A stretch of 29,077 bases of DNA. It comes from Smittium culicis (lineage: Eukaryota > Kickxellomycota > Harpellomycetes > Harpellales > Legeriomycetaceae). A program made the translations under genes and the position numbers. Below the pieces are notes generated by a model. The model saw only the letters and a list, made by a program, of their open reading frames with translations, was not told where the DNA came from and made no database searches. Positions 1 to 12,900 of the stretch are shown in pieces. Where the stretch lies: the NCBI GenBank assembly GCA_001970855.1, contig LSSN01005826.1:1-29077 (forward strand). Direction: 5' to 3'. Position 1 is the first letter of the stretch. Every line of letters begins with the position of its first letter.

Positions 1-299
1 TTTTTACAGGAATATATTTTGAAAAATAAATTGATGAAAACGCGAATATAAAAAATGTAATATTTAATTTTTCATTTAATATTTTAGGCAGACTTGAACT
101 GTTTTATTTTTATTTTTATATTAATATTTATTAGCTCAGTAATTGTTATTTGCTGTAAAAGAAAAGGTAGGTAAGGAAGGTGTGGGTTGAGATTACATGA
201 GCAGAGGTAGAGAGGGAGGATATATAACGATGTTTGGATAATGAAAATAAGTATAATCTGGGAGTTATTTTTACATCCATTTATTATCTAAAGGAAAGA
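1..299. other. AT-rich intergenic flank, 3' side of the kinase gene
   Basis: No reading frame here resembles a protein. The segment lies downstream of the minus-strand kinase stop and probably holds its 3' untranslated region. A purine-rich patch of G and A lies at about 165-225 on the plus strand. Nothing else is recognisable. Confidence 0.6.
280..285 (-). promoter_or_regulatory. Putative polyadenylation signal AATAAA of the kinase gene
   Basis: The minus strand reads AATAAA about 15 bases beyond the kinase stop codon (302-300). The position suits a very short 3' UTR. The hexamer is common by chance in such AT-rich DNA, so this rests on position only. Confidence 0.35.
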
Positions 300-2432
<2,133 letters not shown>

Positions 2433-4633
2433 TTTACTTTTCGAATGGAATAAATAACTAAATTAAGAGATTTGATGCGTATGTATATGGAAGGATCAAT
2501 AACGATTCCTTTGGAAGTATGATTGAAATATGACGTGCTTAGTTATGAAATTAGATTTTCGAAAGGGGTAAATATTATCTAGATAGAACTATTGAACTGC
2601 CATAAATTTTATTCTAAAGAATCTATTTTAAGTGAATAAATAAGGCAATATTTTTACCAAGATGATTACAATCCAAATAAGCAATTTACTCGAACTAAGT
2701 ATATAATTTAATTTTAGAAGAAAATTAATATAATTAACTAGTCAAGTATACTATTAAAAAAATTTTACGAAAATGTTTAAATAAATAGCTAGTTGATATT
2801 TAGCAGTAAAAGAGTTTGTTATATTATTTCTTTTCAATAAATATCAACTGAAGAATATAATTACTATAAATTTATTAACACTGCAAATACGATTCAACTT
2901 TTTTTTTTTTCCTCTATGAATTATGATACATTGGTGATTTATTGGCTGAATTTTGATTGAATTTTTTTCCACAGGCAAATAAGAATTAAATAGATATTAG
3001 CGAAAATATTTGAGCGCCCTAATAAATGGATCCATATAGATGATTAAATTGGACTTTCATAAAACGAAGTAATGTTTTTAGATTTATGGTTTGTGATCAA
3101 AAATCTCATTAATAGAGTTTTAAAATGTACACAATTAATTATAAGTACTAATCCAAAAGGTTACGAAATAGTATATGTCAATTATCTATATACTCGAATA
3201 TCAAAAAAATAATTTTTTTTTTACGTTGATGCTAGCTACATTGAATTGCGAGAAAAGGTGGGGATAACACAAGGTAAGAATATAATGATTATACGTTTAA
3301 AATTTTTTATTATCAGAGCACGATTCATAGTATGAAATTCTCAAATTTATAAACTTTATAAGAATCATAATATTTCAATGCGCCATGGATATAAAATTAT
3401 AATTTACTCGTATAAATTTAAAAGGTTATAAAAGCTACACATGTGTGCCATTTTTTTTTAAATTATTAGTGGGTATTATATTGAAATCATGAAAATCAAA
3501 AATAATTTCAAGTGCTTTAATTTCCAGTATTAATACGCGCGATATTGTGATTTGTATATGGTATTACTTTATATTGATCATAATTTTCTTTCAGAAATAC
3601 GTTAAAATCGCACTTTTTTTATTTTAAATCAGATTATTATATAAAAAAATTAAGAAAATTATATAATGAATTAAAGATATTTTTACCATTCAAATATTTA
3701 AGGGTAAGTTAGATTTTATATTTTAAACGTTGTTATTATATATAAAACCGATTAATAAACTTTATACGAGTAAATTGCTGTAAAATGAATATAAAAATAT
3801 TTGAACCAATTCAATTAAATGTTTTAATTTACGAAGTTTTTAAACGCTTTGGAATGTTTGGTTGATGTTTTAAACAAATTGAATACTGATAGTTATATAG
3901 AATTTCTATTTTATGGCCTTTAATCTTTTTTTTTTGATAAAAAAGTGTCTAAAATTTAATCAAAGATTGAAAAATTATAGATTTTAGTATATAAGAATAA
4001 AATAGAACGCCAGTTATAATAAAAATGATGATTTGTGATGATTTATGGGACATTTTGAATAAAAATAGACACTTCTTTAAATATCTTACATTTGTTGTAA
4101 TTAATTTTACAATAAAAAGGATAATGAAGGTACAAGTTAAAATGGGTAATGATAAGGTTATAGCGACTATAAATAAGCAATAACATAAAAAATTGGGCGA
4201 CATAATAAAATGAAATTCTCAAAAAATACATTATCTATCTGTTTAAATGACATCATTTAAAAAAATGCTATAATATATACACCAGAACAAGTTCAGTGTT
4301 TAGGTAAAATAGTGAAAGAAACAGAGTATCATGGGAAAGTCGAGGGTTGAATACCTTTGATTTTATTATATATTTGAGGTGCTTTAGATACTCTGGCTTA
4401 TATTTTTTTGTATTATGATATAATCTAGCGCTAATACAGGCAGTAGAAATACTATTACAATTAATCTTTTCCACTGATTTGAATCAGCCCTTCCCTGTCC
4501 ATAACTCTTAAAAATTAATAATTAACCGATTTGCTTATAATTTATAATTAAATTTGTTGTTTGCTGTTTGTTGCTAATATATAATAGAAGAATAAATCGA
4601 AAGGCTTCGGTATTTTTATACATGGAAGACTAT

Positions 4634-4816
4634 TTGGAGGTGCGGAACTTTTACCATTAAATTTTTCCTGCTCATAATAGTTAGTTTAATTTTTCAATCA
4701 TGTTAGATAACTATTTTGAATGAATTAAATAATACAATTATTAGCTCTATCTAAATCACATAATCAAATAGAATTTCCAAAAAAAAAAAATGCTCCGCTT
4801 CTTCTAAGAGTATCCC
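4634..4816 (+). repeat. Dispersed repeat B, copy 1 (about 180 bp, imperfect inverted ends)
   Basis: Both ends of this segment resemble 28165-28336 in the same orientation. The left end carries GGAGGTGCGGAACTTTT (compare GAGGAGCGGGACTTTT at 28.17 kb). The right end carries CTTCTTCTAAGAGTATCCC (compare CTTCTCCTGAAGAATATCCC at 28.31 kb), preceded in both by CAAATANAATTTCNAA. The right end read on the minus strand (GAAGAAGCGGAGCATTTT) partly mirrors the left end, as in a small inverted-repeat transposon. The interior is too AT-rich to align by eye. Confidence 0.45.
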
Positions 4817-4830
4817 ATATAGTTTTTAGA

Positions 4831-4872
4831 TAGATGGCTATATTTGATAGATCAAAAATAGTCTACCATCTA
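4831..4872. repeat. Imperfect palindrome (hairpin)
   Basis: TAGATGG at 4831-4837 pairs with CCATCTA at 4866-4872. Inside it TTTGAT (4843-4848) pairs with ATCAAA (4851-4856), with four further pairs between and a four-base bulge on the right arm. It lies at the right edge of repeat B copy 1 and overlaps the TTAACCC-type end at 4851-4884. Confidence 0.6.
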
Positions 4873-4884
4873 TGATAGGGTTAA
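4851..4884 (-). repeat. TTAACCCT-type element end, copy at 4.88 kb
   Basis: Read on the minus strand from 4884, this begins TTAACCCT and continues with GGTAGACTATTTTTGAT. It matches 28613-28646 (plus) at about 27 of 34 positions, including GGTAGACT and TTTTTGAT in register. A TTAA followed by CCCT resembles the ends of piggyBac-type elements, which insert at TTAA. No transposase is visible, so the class is a guess. Confidence 0.45.
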
Positions 4885-5752
4885 AAAATGCCAAAATGCT
4901 AGATCTCAATGCTGAATATTAGCAGTATTCAAGTAAATAGTAAATTTTGACATCAAATAATGTACCTCCAGCTTAAAAATCAAAAGCCACAACTAATAAC
5001 CCAATAAACGATAATTAATTGATTAATATAAATAATAATTTGCTTCTAATCTATTAATCAGGTATATAATAGGCTCTATCAATTAAATGACTAATGGGTG
5101 TACATATACAGAAGTTATATTTACCAATGAATTGGATCATTAGGCAAAGGAAAAAAAGCTACATCATTTTAGCCAATAATTTTCATAATCATATCGAGTT
5201 AGTCAGTGCATTTAGAATTAGTTCGTAGCGAATCATGATGCGTGAATGTAAAACAGTCTCATATCACTTGCCAGGATTATAGATAGGCAGTCTTGTAGAA
5301 CGCTATGGCTCATAATTAGCTAAATTAAATTAGATTAGAGGTTTCTGTTGGTAAACCAAAGCGGCAAATTACATGAGAACATTTTTAGCCAAGGAAGGTA
5401 GAAAAGTAGAAGACTTGCCTTATAAAAAATAGCAGCAATGAGAACCGAATAACACAAACCTCCAAGAACCAAAATATGAAGAAAAGGCCCAAAAAATTTC
5501 CTTAATAAGATAATACTTCCTGTTAGCCCAAAACTTTTTTCATATTATCTACTTAAAATTTTTTACTATTAGCTTCTCCATTTCTCGCCATATATTTTTT
5601 GATATAATAGCTAGCCTTTTCAGCCTTCTGTCCTTTGCATTATTTAAAACTATATCTTCCTAATACCTCATACTCTTTAGTTAATCACGGCTCATCCTTT
5701 ACTTATTTTGCAGTACTGTTGCAAGTTAAATCCTTAGCCCACAAACTATACC

Positions 5753-6861
5753 ATGGATATCATCAAGACAAACCCGAGATTTCTTAAATATTCTGCGATA
5801 GTCGGAATCAGTCTGGCTTTCGATGTAGCTTGTGCTTTATTTTATAAAAAAATGCTAGACAGTAAAAGAAAAAAGCAAAGGCAAAAAAAAAATTCCAAGA
5901 ACCACAAAAAGTCTTCCCTCAACAAAGATAGCTTAAATAAGAGTGCCAAATTAACCTCTAATCTCTCTAAAAAAGGTTCATATCTCAAATTAACTTATTA
6001 TTTCTTTATACACTTTTTTCAATCTAACTCTTACTCTATTTTTTACTATTATCATTAGGTATAGAATCAGCTTTAAAGCTCAAAGCATTGGATAAAATTA
6101 AAACCATAAATAAACTTCCGAGCTTGAGAGAAACATCAAAATCTAACACTTCTTTTATGTACAAAAATAAAAAACACAATAAAAAAAGTAAGTTTATGAT
6201 TTTATCTTCCCCAATGAGCAATCAGCTCTGGAATTATAAATCAAATTCTAGTTTTCACGAAAAGAGCTCCAAAATATCGGGCCACCCGCCAGATAAAAAG
6301 AAAGCGCATATTATGTCCCCTGATGACAAACTGCCCTTAGATCTTTTATCTCATGAAAAAGCTCCTAAAAGCTACTTTACTAAAGATGGTAACAAGAAAT
6401 TAGTTTTAGAAAAATCATCAAATATTTATAACTACATCGAACCTGTCACTAATCTTAATGGATTAGCAATCGATGATGGCTTCTCCCAATATATAACCAC
6501 CGGAGATTATTCTCTAAATGATGATAAATTCACTCGTAGCTACATAAATGAATCTGATACTTTACCGTCATATACCCCTTTCGACAATCAAAGATCTATC
6601 TATGAACATGACAATAGTGATAGTTTATTGCTAGGTTACTCAGAAATTTTCCAAAACTCAAATGTTAATGACCTTCCAAGTTGTTCTCCTGAGGACGCTT
6701 TCAATAACTACTTTAACAGAAAAGCCAAAGTCAGCAAGATTAATCTCTTCCAACATAATGCCACTTTTCAAACCGCCTCCTGCATAATAACTGAAACATA
6801 TTCTGATAATGATAGCATGATTTTATCCTCCACCTTATCCGCTTTCTCTTCGCTCAATTAA
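5753..6861 (+). CDS. Unrecognised protein with an N-terminal membrane anchor and basic stretch
   Basis: I do not recognise a family. The ATG at 5753 sits in a strong context (ACCATGG). Exon 1 is 5753-5975 and exon 2 is 6059-6861; joined they are in frame and give 341 aa. The 83-base intron ends in TTATCATTAG but begins GTTCAT, a weak donor, so the junction is tentative. Residues 13-31 form one hydrophobic segment (YSAIVGISLAFDVACALFY) interrupted by Asp24. It is followed at once by a run of Lys and Arg (about 32-53), as in signal-anchored proteins of the ER or mitochondrial outer membrane. The rest is polar, Ser/Asn/Asp-rich and probably disordered, with several Tyr- and Phe-containing short motifs. 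No catalytic motif is visible. It is convergent with the kinesin-like gene. Confidence 0.6.
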
Positions 6862-7077
6862 GCTCATATTATATATGCTTTAATTTCTATTTTTGCTACT
6901 TGAACTTGCAGCTTGATTCTTTTTTTTTACCGCCATGTCAGATTTCAAATTTTCCCTTATTTATCGTTTTGATCAGCTTCAAATTTTCTGTTTTTGTATT
7001 ATTACCACTTCCTCTACATTTCTAACCTTTATACCTTTTTTTATCTTTTACATTTATCAATTTCCCATAAACTATTC

Positions 7078-7083
7078 AATAAA
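7078..7083 (+). promoter_or_regulatory. Putative polyadenylation signal AATAAA
   Basis: This is the first AATAAA noted downstream of the stop codon at 6861, about 215 bases away in T-rich sequence. It is plausible for the gene at 5753, but chance occurrence is likely at this base composition. Confidence 0.25.
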
Positions 7084-8515
7084 AAAATCTTTTTTTTATA
7101 ATTATAACAAATATATTATTTATTTATAAACGCTTAAAAACAAATACAGAATATTTTTAATGACGTTTGCAATAGCCGGCATTGAACAAAAGAAACTATT
7201 TAATTTGTCGATCATATCTAAAACCCCATTTACTATAAATACTAATTTTATGATTTCTTTGAAAGTTTATATTTCAAATCTGAATTCAGATTTAATGCAA
7301 TTTCCTATTTATCATGAAAAACCAGCATAATTTTTTTTTTTTTATTTTTGGGCGAGGGTTTTCGATTGTATTATGTACTTTATTGATTATTTTCTAATCA
7401 CCATATCCCAAAATATATAGGATCCAAGCTTTAATATTAAACTGCTTTTTTTTTTTAAAAATCTTTTTATCAGCTAAATCGTGTCCATTATCTTTGATTT
7501 TCGCATAGTAAAACAGCTTTTTAGATGGTCAGGTACACTTAGATTTCGTATAAACTAAAGAATCTGATACTAGCCAAATAGTTAAAGATTTGCAAGTAAA
7601 CCTAGTTGAACAAATATCGCTGCCAACATTGACAAAATCAATGTGCTTATTCAAACTCAAAAACTAGATCTCTTAACCCTTTAATGCATGAAATGTTTCG
7701 GTGTAAAAAATATTATCTCAAAGATGACGACATTTTATTTATATATTATAGAAGGGTGTACCTTCTTTTGCAATTTAATCTGAACTTAAAGAATGTGGTC
7801 ACTGTTTTATATATATAAATATATACTACATAGCTTATCCAACTAACTCATCATTAATGGATTTATAATTTAATCTCACTAAAGAATATTACTACTTTAA
7901 ATTGAAAATGAAAATTTTTTCAGAGGCTGTTTACAGTTATTATTCTATACCTACCATATACATTATTTTTATTACTATAGATGGGTTAACATTTAGTAAA
8001 AATAAACACGTTCTATAAAAATTTTTAAATCATGGAGAGTTCATTGATACTTTTCGTTATTTAAATAACTAAATTACATTTTATATCATTTATGAAACGT
8101 GTATTAATTTTATAACTACCGTTCTTATGAGTTATTCTAACTGAGAAAAAAAAGTGTATACTCATAGACCTACATGGAATTATATGAGTATAGTATTTAT
8201 TTATTTTATAATCTAAAAATACATTTAAAAATTGCAATTTGCAATTATCCTTATTATAGTTTCCTATTATAGCTCCAAGTATTCTCCAAAGATTAAAATT
8301 CCTTACCTTGCTCTAATGACTTAAATAACATACTTTTTGAGGTTCAATATGCTATAATCTCACACGGATTTACACTATCCTTGGTTAGGGGATAGTATAG
8401 GCAACGATCAATAATTCAGAGGATAGCGATTCCAGAAGAAAACCATCTAGAAAAAGTTGGAACTGGTTCGTTCAGCGCAGTTTGGGACAACCCCTGTGTT
8501 CAAGACCAGCATTGG

Positions 8516-8722
8516 GCATCAATACGAACCTCAGTTGTTTAGCAGCTTATTGTAGAAGATCCAAATCGACCATTCATATTTTGAGTAGGGAACTAATTTA
8601 TATTGGCCATTTTAATGTGTAAGACCTGAATAGGAGCTTAATGATATCAACAAAATCAAACTAGTTAAAATCAGCTTAATTCCACGACTGCTTCCAAGGG
8701 AAATCGTCTACTATACTTGAAT
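8516..8722 (+). repeat. Dispersed repeat A, copy 1 (eroded transposable-element-like sequence)
   Basis: This segment matches the reverse complement of 28873-29077. It includes the exact shared run TTTAGCAGCTTATTGTAG, then AGGAGCTNAATGAT and GCTTAATTCCANGACTGCTT in the same order and spacing. By eye, identity is about 70-75% with a few small gaps. Its G+C content is clearly above the surrounding DNA. All frames carry stops, some at the same place in both copies. The left limit is set by the end of the window, because copy 2 runs off the edge there; the true repeat may extend left into 8394-8515. Confidence 0.75.
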
Positions 8723-9429
8723 TAGCTCAAGATCACATCAAGCATACTTGTTATTTGTATTTCAACTCCTTAAAGCAAACAGTCGGAAGTCTAGCTGAAG
8801 AATCCATGTTTATTAGGGAATGGAGCTTTGTTATACCTTAAACATAACATTTATTATTTTTTCCGGTATAGTTTTTTTTTTTTAGAAAAAATTATTGAAT
8901 CATTAATACTTAAATTAATTAACTAATCAATAATCACTTTTTAATACGTATTGGATGTAGTTAAGCTAAAGTGGCTGAAAAGTATTTAGTAGGAATTTTT
9001 TATTTTTTTTTTATTTTATTTGTGTCTCAGAGAGTTTAGTAAACAAATTTTTAAAGTATACTAAAAACTATAAAAAAATATTTAAAAAGTTAAAAAAATA
9101 ATTTTTCAACTGACCCCTCTCCGCCGCTCTAGCAGCTCCATACCCATTGGGCATTGGTTCAAGGAAACATATAGGAATTTTTTTGTTAAATTTATGTTTT
9201 TTAAAGCTTTATTTTGATATTTTTTTATCTTTTACTTTTTAAAAATTTATTTTAATACTTTTTACATTTATATTTAATATTAATATATGTACCTGTTTTG
9301 AAGTGGTATGAACCACTGTGTAAAAATATTATACATGCAACTTATAATCTTTAGTAAGCTAGAATAATTAATAATTAAAATTCACATAAATTGCAAAAAA
9401 AAAGTTTATAATTATTCGTCACATTTTAA

Positions 9430-9453
9430 TTGACCATTTTTCAAAATGGTCAA
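9430..9453. repeat. Perfect short inverted repeat
   Basis: TTGACCATTTT at 9430-9440 and AAAATGGTCAA at 9443-9453 are perfect reverse complements (11 bp) separated by two bases. There is no T-run or gene end directly beside it, so it is not called a terminator. Confidence 0.75.
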
Positions 9454-9977
9454 AAGTTTTTTTTATTTTTCAGCCTTTATTAACCTTTTTTTTTCTTTTG
9501 AAGTACTTATTATAGAATACTCTTGAATAATACTATACTCATAACATCACTTAACCTTATTTCTGAAATACATATATAATATATATCAACTATTGGATTT
9601 ATTTTTGTTACTTACTTTAGTTATATGCTTTTATTCAAAATATAGCATTTTAAATATTTTATCTAAAATAAGATATAAAACAATGGTTATACATATCATG
9701 TTAATATCATATGTTAGAAGAATGATATTGGTTGAATGAGGTAGATAGTATCAAATGAGTTATAAAACATTATATTATAAATGACTTTGTATATAAAAAA
9801 AATAAATAAAAAATGAAACTATATAAATAATAAAAAAAAAATCATAAATAAACAAAATTTTCCACTCTCAGAATGTATAAGAGCTTAATGGTATAGTTCA
9901 ATGTATAAAGGAAAGCAAAAAAAAAAGACAAAAAATCTTTTTTAGCTTGGAATAAAAAAGATGGTAATTGGATGGGA

Positions 9978-12900
9978 TTATTTCTTTGGAAATGATGGCA
10001 AGTTTAATGGCGGCAGTTTGAACGATGAGTTATCAAATATCATTCTTCTTTTTGGGGCCTCGAATGAAGAGTCGGGGTCAAAATCCTAAAATTATAGCAA
10101 AATGGGTAAGTATGATTGCTATTAAATAATAAAGTAGATTAATGGCTGAAATAGGGGGAAAAAAGATAAATAACATACGCTTGGATCTATTCCCAAAGCT
10201 TTAGAAGTCCTTGCAACTGATATTCTTCTTTTTTTAGTCTTGACGCTGCCAGCATTGCTACTGCCTGATGCTATTTTAGTCCTCGGGTTCTTAGCTTTTT
10301 TAGGGCTATCTAAACTTAATAGCCCAGGAAATCTTCCAGAATCGCTATTGTCATCATTATCGCTATAGAAGTCATCAATATAGCTAGAATTACCATCGCT
10401 ACCGCTATCTAAAGTCATCTCTTGACTATCAATGTCAACTTCAGAACTTGTTAGCCTTTTATTAGCATTATTAGCAGCTTTTAACGATGAATTTTTAGAC
10501 GTAGCTCTTAAAGTTGGTGCTTTTTTGACAGCTTTAGCTTGGCCACTTTGAGATTTTTGACTATTCTGTTTGCTAGTTACTTCAGGTTCATTTAAGTCTT
10601 GGGTCGCCTTTTTGTTAATACTGGCCTTAGTTCGAAGTTTTGATTTCGTAGCGGTAGGTTTAGATATTCCATTTGAGTCTTCATCACTTCCTGATCCTGA
10701 CTCTATATCAACTTGAATGGATTTTAAAGCTGTGTCGCTGGAGGAATCAATGATACTTTTATTTTTTGCTACTTTGGCTACTGGTCGCGACTTTAGGTTA
10801 AGCTTTGTTATAGGCGATTCACCTATTTAAAGTAAAATTTTTAAAAAATAAATTAATAAAATATCTTAACAATTAATTTTAAATATGCAAGAGATTTAAT
10901 TGTACCGTAATTAACAGGTGCCTTCGCTCTTGCCCTCGAACTTCTCCCTTCCATTAGAACTAGATCAGATATATGTGGTGCAGATTTTAAGCCTTCAAGG
11001 ATGCTACTTGAAGAGGTTGTAGGAGCATTTTTATTTTTTTGATTATCCTTACTACTTTCTGGTATAGGCCTGGATAATATTTTAGGCGATTTATGAACAG
11101 TTTTTTTCTGGGATTTAGTACTGTTTCCATTTTTCTTAGACGCGTTTTTGGCGTTTGCTGGTCTAGATTCTAAGTCACTGTCTTGGTCTGTATCAGAGCT
11201 TCGATTTTTAGGTTGTAATATTTTATGCTTGTTTGACAAAATCGGAGATGTGCCATTAGATTTATTGTTTTTAGAGTTTCTCGATTTTTTTGATGCTAGA
11301 ACAGTTAAAAAAGTTTCAAAAAAAAAAATGTAAATAAAAATTGGTATAAAATACAGTGCAAAAATGTAAAATTAATACCTATATCAGTATATTTTGGCTC
11401 AAGCGATTTACTAGTCTTAAGTGACAGCTCAAATCCAGTACTATCAGAAATTGGCGAGCTAATCAGGGAAAGTGACTTAGACTTTGGCGAAACGATGTTT
11501 ATAAAAGGCTCGTCTGGCGTACTTGAATTCGATGGCTTGATTGTATGTGGTTTAGCCCTTTTGTGGTTTGTTAATATTGGACTAGGTTTTGCGAAGCTGG
11601 ATGATCTATTTAGCTGGTTAGAAGCAAAAAGCGGTTCGAAATCATTGCCTTTATTTTGCAGTTTCAAAAGCAAGTTATTTGTTGCCGATTTTTCTTTGTC
11701 AAGTTTATTTAACAATGACTCGTTATAGCTCCGAAGTTCATTCTCTCTTTCTTCAGAGTTATCAAGGAGTGATTTAAGAGTTTTGATTTGCCTTTTTAAG
11801 CCTGCTCTATCTCTCTCAAGTTGATCTTTTTCAAACTCGAGCTCAGCTACAGTTTCGTTATTATTCTGCACCAAAATAAAAAAGAAATTAATTGAAACCA
11901 AGTAAGATAAGATTTAGATGAGAATAAAATGATTATTAAAATGTATAAAGACCGAGGACTATTACCATTAAACTTTGAACTCTCGATTTTTCCATACTGA
12001 GCGATCTTTTTGTGTTGCTGAGCTCATCTTCGAGGCGCTGAAGTCTTTCCTCGAGTTCAGAATTGGCTGATGTTTTTTTTTTTAGATCAGATAAATTTTT
12101 AATATTTTCTCTAGTTAATTGTTGTAGCTTTTCTTCCAGAGCTGCGACTTCATTATTGTCGTACTCTAACCTATTTGAAATTTCTTGTCTATTATCCTCT
12201 AAAGCTCTGATCTTGCTTTTGTAACTAGACTCAGTATCCAATAACTTGCGCTTTAGAGATTGAATAGTTTCAAGGTAGCCATTTCGTTCGATTTCAAAAG
12301 ATGATATATCATTTTGGCGAGAGCTGAAAGACTTCTCAATATTTGAAATTTTGTTTTGGTAAACTGCAATTTTCTCATTCAAGTCCTTTATAATTTTAGA
12401 GCCATTCTGCAATAAATTAGAATTAACTTCCAATTGGGTTTCTAGCTCATTTACTCTTGTTTCGCTAGAGTTTACTAAATTGAGTATATTCTCGTATTTG
12501 GACTATAAAATTACCAGAAATATATAAGAAAAAGTTGAAAAAAATTTTGATCGAGGTTATAAGCGAATTAATAGCTTATAAGGTACTTACCGCCAATAGA
12601 TCATATTCCTTACACACTGCCGAATAATCATCAGATAGTTCACTAAGCTTTTTTTCGCTTTCAACTATTTTAAAAAGAGTATATATTACAAAAAAGTCTA
12701 ACTTTATAGAGAATAAAAATAGTATTACTTAGATCAATTTTTAGCTTCTTCGTTTCTTCTGAAAGTGCTATGTTTCCAAGGTTATTTTTTTCTATTTCAA
12801 CAATTTGCTGAGCCTCGGTATCTTTTATGCGGGCCTCTAGCTATATAAAGTATAAAAATATTATGCTTAGGATCAGTGAAAAAATGCTAATAGAGATTTA

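Larger units (their letters stand above)
2433..5752. other. AT-rich intergenic region between divergent genes
   Basis: About 3.3 kb separates the starts of the kinase gene (minus) and the gene at 5753 (plus), so both promoters should lie here. No convincing gene is present; the minus-strand frames at 3949-4474 are short and have no recognisable composition. The stretch 4634-4884 contains repeat material and a hairpin, listed separately. The part from about 5100 to 5560 is somewhat richer in G+C, but I see no open frame. The last 200 bases before 5753 are pyrimidine-rich, as in many fungal promoters. Confidence 0.6.
6862..9977. other. AT-rich intergenic region between convergent genes
   Basis: About 3.1 kb lies between the stop codons of the flanking genes. 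The plus-strand frame at 6935-7129 is T-rich, rich in Phe and Ile, and is probably 3' UTR. The exceptions to the AT-rich background are a GC-richer eroded repeat at about 8394-8722, a GC-rich patch at about 9109-9175 with no recognised identity, and a hairpin at 9430-9453. No functional gene was found. Confidence 0.6.

Noticed and set aside
3949..4474. Three short minus-strand frames
   Set aside because: They are rich in Ile, Leu, Phe and Tyr as expected from AT-rich DNA, lack family resemblance, and overlap one another.
4878..4884. Telomere-like repeat (GGGTTAA)
   Set aside because: It occurs once, not in tandem, and fits the end of the dispersed element better.
6935..7129. Plus-strand frame of 64 codons after the membrane-protein gene
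   Set aside because: It is T-rich with a Phe/Ile-rich product, and more likely 3' UTR of the gene ending at 6861.
9120..9175. tRNA gene suggested by GGTTCAAGG
   Set aside because: The five bases on each side of the would-be T-loop do not pair, and no acceptor stem or anticodon arm can be drawn.
10906..12502. A separate shugoshin-like gene (coiled coil plus SSR...VNY box)
   Set aside because: Exon phases run without a break from the motor part to the tail, there is no good start codon after an intergenic gap, and the box is followed by about 250 more residues.
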